Below, one piece after another: positions 7,699 through 12,468 of a DNA stretch of 12,468 nucleotides. A program made the translations under genes and the position numbers. The stretch's first letter is position 1. Each line of letters begins with the position of its first letter. Below the pieces are notes generated by a model. It was not told the origin of the DNA. It saw nothing but the letters and a program-made list of their open reading frames with translations, and did not search any database. Source of the DNA: Sulfurimonas sp. (GTDB lineage Bacteria > Campylobacterota > Campylobacteria > Campylobacterales > Sulfurimonadaceae); NCBI GenBank assembly GCA_015663215.1, contig DQSP01000009.1:1-12468 (forward strand), written 5' to 3'.

Positions 7699-8978
7699 TG
7701 AGTAAAGTTCTTGTATCTCGTGCGACAAAATTTTCTTTAAACATTAGTGAGATAGCACCTGATAAGTCTATTTCACACCGTAGTGTAATGTTTGCAATGC
7801 TTGCAAATGGTGAGAGTACAATTGAGAACTTTTTGCGAGCTGAAGATACTATGAACTCTCTTGAGATAGTGAAAAATCTTGGTGCAAAAGTAGAAGATGA
7901 TGGTAAAATCATTAAAATTTCTAGTGATGGTATACAGGAGAGTTCTGAAGTTCTCGACTGTGGAAACTCTGGAACTGGAATGCGTCTTTTTTGTGGACTT
8001 TTAAGTTCAACAAATGGGCATTTTGTTCTCACTGGAGATAAATATCTTCGTTCTCGCCCTATGAAACGTGTTACAACACCACTTTTGAGTATCGGTGCTA
8101 AACTTGATGGTAGAAATGATGGTGATTTAGCCCCTTTATCTATTCGTGGTGCTTCACTCAAAGCATTTGATTATAAGTCTAAAATTGCTTCTGCACAAGT
8201 AAAGTCATGTATGATTCTTGCAGCACTCCGTGCTGATGGCGTTTGTACATATACAGAGCCTGAACTCTCTCGTGACCATACTGAAAGAATGTTAAAAGGA
8301 ATGGGTGCAGACATCAAAGTAGATGGTTTAAAAACTACTATTACCCCAATGAAAGAGCTGCTAAACCCTTTAACTATTCGTGTTCCAGCTGATCCATCAT
8401 CTGCATTTTTCTTTGCAGTGGCGGCAGCAATTACACCAAACTCTAGTATTGTACTAGAAGGAGTAACACTTAATCCTACTCGTATAGAAGCTTTTAAAGC
8501 ACTAGAACGAATGGGTGCAGATATATCTTATGAAATTACTGACAACAAGTATGAGCCAATTGGAAATATATCTGTAAAATATGCACCACTGCACGGTATA
8601 GTGGTTGATGATAATATCTCATGGTTAATTGATGAACTTCCTGTTTTAAGTATAGCAATGGCATGTGCACAAGGTGAATCTCTTGTTAAAAATGCAGAGG
8701 AACTTCGCGTCAAGGAGTCAGATAGAATTTCTACAGTGGTAGAAGGACTTCGTGCTTCAAACATAGAAGTAGATGAGTTTAAAGATGGTTATAAAATAGT
8801 TGGCGGTGAGTTGAAATTTAGTCGAGTGGATAGTGATGGTGACCATAGAATAGCTATGAGTTTTATCATCGCTGGTTTGAGATGTGGCATGGAAGTGACA
8901 GATTTAGAGTGTATTAACACCTCTTTTCCAAACTTTTTTGAATTATTACAAAAGATTACAAAGGTAGAACTTTCATGA
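7698..8978 (+). CDS. aroA: 3-phosphoshikimate 1-carboxyvinyltransferase (EPSP synthase)
   Basis: Transfers enolpyruvyl from PEP to shikimate-3-phosphate, the sixth shikimate-pathway step toward chorismate. The 426 residues are full length. Motifs: PDKSISHRS at 21-29 (Lys23 and Arg28 bind substrate), GNSGTGMRL at 89-97, GDKYLRSRPM at 113-122, SAQVK at 165-169, RDHTE at 192-196, NPTR at 259-262, IDELP at 311-315 (Asp312, Glu313 near the catalytic acid), LRVKESDR at 336-343 (Glu340) and GDHRIAM at 381-387. SAQxK, RxHTE and NxTR are the pattern used to define class II, glyphosate-tolerant enzymes. The glyphosate-site loop has Gly and Leu where E. coli has Ala98 and Pro101 but keeps the Gly96 equivalent, so tolerance is uncertain. 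The start overlaps the pheT stop by one base and the stop overlaps the ispH start (ATGA), implying coupled translation. Confidence 0.97.
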   Translation: MSKVLVSRATKFSLNISEIAPDKSISHRSVMFAMLANGESTIENFLRAEDTMNSLEIVKNLGAKVEDDGKIIKISSDGIQESSEVLDCGNSGTGMRLFCGLLSSTNGHFVLTGDKYLRSRPMKRVTTPLLSIGAKLDGRNDGDLAPLSIRGASLKAFDYKSKIASAQVKSCMILAALRADGVCTYTEPELSRDHTERMLKGMGADIKVDGLKTTITPMKELLNPLTIRVPADPSSAFFFAVAAAITPNSSIVLEGVTLNPTRIEAFKALERMGADISYEITDNKYEPIGNISVKYAPLHGIVVDDNISWLIDELPVLSIAMACAQGESLVKNAEELRVKESDRISTVVEGLRASNIEVDEFKDGYKIVGGELKFSRVDSDGDHRIAMSFIIAGLRCGMEVTDLECINTSFPNFFELLQKITKVELS

Positions 8979-9802
8979 AAATTGAATTAGCAGAAAATTA
9001 TGGTTTTTGTTTTGGTGTAAAGCGTGCGATTAAAATTGCAGAAGAAAACTCAAAGGCTTCTACTTATGGACCACTAATTCATAACTCCAAAGAGATAGCA
9101 CGGCTTGACACAGATTTTAAAGTGGGGTTAGTTGATGACTTTACTACATTTAAGTCAGGTGAAAAAGCGATAGTGCGTACTCATGGAATTGTAAAAGATG
9201 AACTTGCAGCACTTAAAGCCAAAGGTGTAGATGTAGTAGATGCAACTTGTCCGTATGTGACAAAACCTCAAGAGATAGCTCAAGAGATGAGCGAAGATGG
9301 TTATGATGTAGTTATCTTTGGGGATGAAAGTCACCCTGAGATAAAAGGTGTAAAGTCTTATGCAACACATGGTGCACAGGTTGTTACTTCAGTAGAAGAA
9401 GTTAAAAATCTAAAACTCAAAGAGAAGATAGCTTTAGTTGCACAGACAACTAGAAAAGTTGAAGACTATATGGCAATAGCTACTTACCTTATACCTAGAT
9501 ATAAAGAAGTAAGAGTTTTCAATACTATCTGTAATGCAACTTTTGAAAATCAGGATGCAGTAGACAAAATCTCTAAAGATGCTGATGTGATGATTGTAAT
9601 CGGTGGGAAAAACTCTTCAAATACAAAAGAACTTTTTAGTATAGCTAAAGATAATTGCCCAAGTAGTTATCATATAGAAGATGAAACTGAATTAGATAAG
9701 TCTTGGTTTAATGATAAAAAATTCTGTGGACTAAGTGCAGGTGCTTCAACTCCTGACTGGATAATTAAAAATGTTATCAATGCGATACAAAAGATTGCTT
9801 AA
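8975..9802 (+). CDS. ispH: 4-hydroxy-3-methylbut-2-enyl diphosphate reductase
   Basis: Last enzyme of the MEP isoprenoid pathway: an oxygen-sensitive iron-sulfur protein that reduces HMBPP to isopentenyl and dimethylallyl diphosphate. The 275 residues are normal for short bacterial IspH. The three cluster cysteines are Cys12 (GFCFGV), Cys92 (ATCPYV) and Cys186 (ICNAT). Diphosphate-binding His36 (GPLIHN), His70 (RTHG) and His120 (ESHPE), the proton-relay Glu122, and the GGKNSSNT segment at 210-217 are all present. The product feeds undecaprenyl carriers and the menaquinone side chain. The start overlaps the aroA stop by 4 bases, so it is the last gene of the coupled pheS-pheT-aroA-ispH chain. 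Linkage of ispH to aroA and rpsA is, from memory, common in Campylobacterota. Confidence 0.97.
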   Translation: MKIELAENYGFCFGVKRAIKIAEENSKASTYGPLIHNSKEIARLDTDFKVGLVDDFTTFKSGEKAIVRTHGIVKDELAALKAKGVDVVDATCPYVTKPQEIAQEMSEDGYDVVIFGDESHPEIKGVKSYATHGAQVVTSVEEVKNLKLKEKIALVAQTTRKVEDYMAIATYLIPRYKEVRVFNTICNATFENQDAVDKISKDADVMIVIGGKNSSNTKELFSIAKDNCPSSYHIEDETELDKSWFNDKKFCGLSAGASTPDWIIKNVINAIQKIA

Positions 9803-9807
9803 ATAAG

Positions 9808-9854
9808 TATAATACTTTTAATTAATAGCTATATAATCTAAAACTGGGTATAAT
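9808..9854 (+). promoter_or_regulatory. rpsA: Promoter cluster upstream of rpsA (three TATAAT boxes)
   Basis: The 84-base gap after ispH holds three exact TATAAT hexamers at 9808-9813, 9832-9837 and 9849-9854. The last, preceded by GGG, would start RNA near 9861 with a leader of about 26 bases; the others would give longer leaders. No good -35 boxes are seen. The first lies in the palindrome AAGTAT-A-ATACTT (9805-9817), which is followed by two more T's and could instead act as a weak terminator. S1 is made in large amounts, so an internal promoter is expected. The rpsA ribosome binding site AGAGGA is at 9875-9880. Confidence 0.5.
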
Positions 9855-9886
9855 CACGACAATTTTTATGTAACAGAGGATAGATA

Positions 9887-11542
9887 ATGGCGTTCGATAA
9901 CGAATTATTAGATGAAGAAAATTTTGCAGCAATGTTTGCAGAAAGTGAAAAGAAACAAGAGACAAGTCGTATAGTAGAAGGTGAGATTGTTGAAATCCAA
10001 ATGGATGAAGACAGAGCATTAGTAGGTGTTGGTGATAAGTTAGAGGGTATTTTAAACCTTGACGAAATCCGTGATGAAAATGGTGAACTGAAGTTCGCTT
10101 GTGGTGACAAAATTAAAGTAATGCAAATGGGTTACTATAATGAGCGTCCTAAAATTTCTTACAAGAAAGTTTTAGAGCAAGAGAAAACTATTGAGTTTAT
10201 TGACCTACACAAAGATGATTTTGAAGATACTATCATTGAAGGTATTATTACTAAGAAGAACCGTGGTGGTTATGTAGTAGAAGCTGATGCAGTTTCTTTT
10301 TTCATGCCTCGTTCACTTGCAGCGTTTAAAGACACTGATGAAGTTGTTGGTCGTAAGATTAAAGCTCAAGTTGTTAAAGTTGATGCTGCTGAGAACTCAA
10401 TCATTGTTTCTCGTAGAAAACTTTTTAATGAAGAGAGAAAGAAAAAGAAAGAAATCATTGATCAACTAATGGCAGAAGATGTTATCGTTGAAGGTACAAT
10501 CAAGAAAATTACTTCTTACGGAATGTTCGTAGATGTTGGTGGTGTTGATGGTCTTGTTCATTACAACGAGATTTCTTACAAAGGTCCAGTTAACCCATCT
10601 AAGCTTTATGCTGAAGGTGATGTTGTAACTGTTAAGGCTATTTCTTACGATAAAGACAAGCGTCATCTGTCTCTTTCTATTAAAGCTGTTCTTCCAGACC
10701 CATGGGCTGAAGTTGAGTCTGAGTTAGATGAAGGTGATACTATTACTGTAACTGTTTCAAATATTGAAGCATACGGTGTATTTGTTGACCTTGGTAATGA
10801 CATCGAAGGTTTCTTACATATTTCTGAGATTTCTTGGAATAAAAATGTTAAGAACCCTAATGATTATTTAACTGTTGGTGAAGAGATTGATGTTGAAGTT
10901 ATTGAAATCAATTCTACTACACACAAGTTACGTGTTTCACTCAAGAAACTTTTACCAAAACCATTTGATGAGTTTTTAAAGAACTATAATGAAGGTGACA
11001 TTGTTACTGGAACTATTACGTCACTTGCTGACTTTGGTGCATTTGTTCGCATCTCAGGTGTTGAGGGACTGTTACATAACCAAGATATCTCTTGGGATAA
11101 GAACACTAAAGCGAAAGAAGTTTTAACTTCTGGTGATGAGATTGAAGTGAAGATTGCTAAAATCAATGCACAAGATCAAAAAATATCTTTAAATAGAAAA
11201 ACTCTTTTAGAGTCTCCTATTGATAAATTTGCTCTTACACATAAAGTAAATGCTGTTGTTACTGGAACTATCCGTGACATCAAAGACTTTGGTGTATTTG
11301 TATCTTTAGAAGATGGTGTTGATGCACTTATTCGTGATGAAGATTTAACTCCACTTGTAAAAGAAGAGTTAGAAGCAGGTCAGACAATAGAAGCTGCAAT
11401 CGCTAACATCGATACTAAACGTGATCGTATCCGTTTGTCTGTTAAAAAATTAGACTACATTAAAAATCAAGCAATGCTTGAAGAGATTAATGATAATGAG
11501 TCACACTCTTTAGGTGACTTAATCAAAGATAAATTCAACTAA
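9887..11542 (+). CDS. rpsA: 30S ribosomal protein S1
   Basis: mRNA-binding ribosomal protein that helps load structured or weakly Shine-Dalgarno-bearing mRNAs on the 30S subunit. At 551 residues it is close to E. coli S1 (557). Six S1 (OB-fold) repeats can be followed at about 28-95, 113-180, 196-266, 283-354, 368-438 and 453-521. The first two, which dock on the ribosome, are the most divergent; repeats 3-6 carry the typical phrases YGMFVDVGGVDGLVH (211-225), YGVFVDLGNDIEGFLH (296-311), FGAFVRISGVEGLLH (383-397) and FGVFVSLEDGVDALI (468-482). The acidic N-terminus (1-27) and a basic linker (ERKKKKE, 183-189) are visible. Its own promoter cluster precedes it; the next gene starts 10 bases after the stop. 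In E. coli S1 represses its own translation; nothing here proves or excludes that. Confidence 0.97.
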   Translation: MAFDNELLDEENFAAMFAESEKKQETSRIVEGEIVEIQMDEDRALVGVGDKLEGILNLDEIRDENGELKFACGDKIKVMQMGYYNERPKISYKKVLEQEKTIEFIDLHKDDFEDTIIEGIITKKNRGGYVVEADAVSFFMPRSLAAFKDTDEVVGRKIKAQVVKVDAAENSIIVSRRKLFNEERKKKKEIIDQLMAEDVIVEGTIKKITSYGMFVDVGGVDGLVHYNEISYKGPVNPSKLYAEGDVVTVKAISYDKDKRHLSLSIKAVLPDPWAEVESELDEGDTITVTVSNIEAYGVFVDLGNDIEGFLHISEISWNKNVKNPNDYLTVGEEIDVEVIEINSTTHKLRVSLKKLLPKPFDEFLKNYNEGDIVTGTITSLADFGAFVRISGVEGLLHNQDISWDKNTKAKEVLTSGDEIEVKIAKINAQDQKISLNRKTLLESPIDKFALTHKVNAVVTGTIRDIKDFGVFVSLEDGVDALIRDEDLTPLVKEELEAGQTIEAAIANIDTKRDRIRLSVKKLDYIKNQAMLEEINDNESHSLGDLIKDKFN

Positions 11543-11552
11543 GAATTTGTAA

Positions 11553-12032
11553 ATGCAAAAGATTTTAAAATGGCTCACTCCTCTCATAGCAGTTGGAGTA
11601 GCTATTTTTATCATCTTTTTTCTTGTATCTATTAACTCAAATGAAGTTTATATAGACACCCAACCTCTATCCTTAGGCGATAAGCCAGTACAAATAAAAC
11701 CAGAAAAAATATGGTTAGATAAATTTGGAGAGTCGCAAAGAAAAGGCTATTTTTATCCAGTAAATGAAGTCTATGTAAAAGTTGACTTAGAAGAAAAAAT
11801 AACTAAAACTATAACATATAAGTTGTCCGCAAAACTTTTAGACCCATATCAATTGTTTTGTCTCAAAGAAGAACTTAAAAATCATCAACTTAAATATTAT
11901 CTTAAGAAAGATAAAACAGATATAGATTTATTTATTTATTCACAAAATGTTGATAAATTACGAAACTTAGTAAAAGTGTTAAAAAATTATAAAATTTCGG
12001 CGATAATAAAGCCATATAAAGAGGAATACTAA
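11553..12032 (+). CDS. Unrecognised single-pass membrane protein
   Basis: I do not recognise this 159-residue protein. Residues 8-28 form one hydrophobic segment (starting LTPLIAVGVAIF) with Lys4 and Lys6 before it, so the N-terminus is probably cytoplasmic and residues 29-159 periplasmic. There is no signal-peptidase site or lipobox. The soluble part is lysine-rich. From about 85 to 155 it reads as strand-helix-strand/strand-helix-strand: ITYKLSAKLL, a helix at 97-111, paired strands at 112-130, a helix at 131-146, then ISAIIKPY. This pattern is reminiscent of SPOR-like peptidoglycan-binding folds, but that is weak inference. The ATG is 10 bases after rpsA with a poor ribosome binding site (AAGAA), and the stop abuts the serA start, so it is cotranscribed with both. 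A function in the cell envelope is possible but unproven. Confidence 0.75.
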   Translation: MQKILKWLTPLIAVGVAIFIIFFLVSINSNEVYIDTQPLSLGDKPVQIKPEKIWLDKFGESQRKGYFYPVNEVYVKVDLEEKITKTITYKLSAKLLDPYQLFCLKEELKNHQLKYYLKKDKTDIDLFIYSQNVDKLRNLVKVLKNYKISAIIKPYKEEY

Positions 12033-12468
12033 ATGCCAAATAAGAAAAAATATACAGTTGTAGTGTGTGACCATATCCACGAAGCTGGACTGAAAATGTT
12101 AGAAGATGATGAAAATATTAATTTTATCATGGCAGCAGATGAGCCAAAAGATAAGCTAAAGACTGAGATTCTTCCAAATGCTGATGTAGCGATAACAAGA
12201 AGTTCAACTGATGTTGATGATCTTTTTTTAGCAAATGCAACAAACCTTAAAGCTGTTGTTCGTGCTGGTGTTGGTGTTGATAATGTAGATATTCCTGGAT
12301 GTTCTAAACAAGGTATCATTGTTATGAATGTACCAACTGCAAATACTATAGCAGCTGTTGAGCTTACTATGACTCATATGCTCTCATGTATGAGAATGTT
12401 TCCATACTCTCATGATCATCTTAAAAACCAACGTATTTGGAAACGTGAAAAATGGTACGGTTATGAGA
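12033..12468 (+). CDS. serA: D-3-phosphoglycerate dehydrogenase (3' partial)
   Basis: First enzyme of serine synthesis, oxidising 3-phosphoglycerate to 3-phosphohydroxypyruvate with NAD. Only the first 145 residues are in the window; the frame is open to the right edge. The start ATG follows the previous stop directly and sits 8 bases after GAGG (12021-12024). Visible family landmarks are VVVCDHIHEAGLKML near the N-terminus, ITRSSTDVD (about 53-61), VRAGVGVDNVDI (about 76-87) of the substrate-binding domain, NVPTANTIAAVELT (about 99-112) leading into the nucleotide-binding domain, and WKREKWYG near the edge. The Rossmann GxGxxG, catalytic Arg/His and the C-terminal ACT region lie beyond the window. 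From memory, Campylobacterota SerA is the long form of about 525-530 residues. Confidence 0.93.
   Translation, partial: MPNKKKYTVVVCDHIHEAGLKMLEDDENINFIMAADEPKDKLKTEILPNADVAITRSSTDVDDLFLANATNLKAVVRAGVGVDNVDIPGCSKQGIIVMNVPTANTIAAVELTMTHMLSCMRMFPYSHDHLKNQRIWKREKWYGYE

Noticed and set aside
7691..8161. 156-residue reverse-strand open frame opposite aroA
   Set aside because: It lies wholly against conserved coding sequence, has Ser/Pro/Arg-rich composition typical of antisense frames, and shows no recognisable domain.
12029..12319. 96-residue reverse-strand open frame at the right end
   Set aside because: It is antisense to the clearly conserved N-terminal part of serA and has no recognisable motif.

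Overview
The window looks like an ordinary stretch of core chromosome from a Campylobacterota (Epsilonproteobacteria) species, most like Sulfurimonas or a close relative. This is inferred from the low-GC codon use, the protein sequences, the gene order pheS-pheT-aroA-ispH-rpsA-(small membrane protein)-serA, a long UbiD-type decarboxylase of the kind used in futalosine-pathway menaquinone synthesis, and T/A-rich promoters with good -10 boxes and weak -35 boxes. No database search was possible, so the genus is a judgement from memory.

Left part (1-3885, all forward). A menaquinone-type UbiD decarboxylase, cut off at its 5' end by the window edge, is followed by a small secreted monoheme cytochrome c with an extraordinarily lysine-rich mature chain. 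A clear hairpin terminator and a promoter separate these from argH (argininosuccinate lyase, last step of arginine synthesis) and a tightly linked OsmC-family peroxidase-like gene.

Middle (3884-4357). A HIT-family (HINT-like) nucleotide-binding protein lies on the reverse strand. It converges on the OsmC gene over one hairpin that can serve both directions, and it diverges from pheS across a 103-base region with a promoter for each side.

Right part (4376-12468, all forward). pheS, pheT, aroA and ispH form a chain with stop/start overlaps of 4, 1 and 4 bases, which implies one transcript with translational coupling. It joins tRNA-Phe charging, the shikimate-pathway enzyme EPSP synthase and the last isoprenoid (MEP pathway) enzyme. 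An 84-base gap with three exact TATAAT hexamers leads to rpsA (ribosomal protein S1 with six S1 domains), then an unrecognised single-pass membrane protein, then serA (phosphoglycerate dehydrogenase), which runs off the right edge.

There are no RNA genes, mobile elements, CRISPR arrays or phage genes, and no new multigene system is visible. The points most worth a second look are the polycationic cytochrome, the degenerate editing domain of PheT, the misleading upstream ATG of pheS, the class II-like motifs in AroA, the promoter cluster before rpsA, and the small membrane protein between rpsA and serA.
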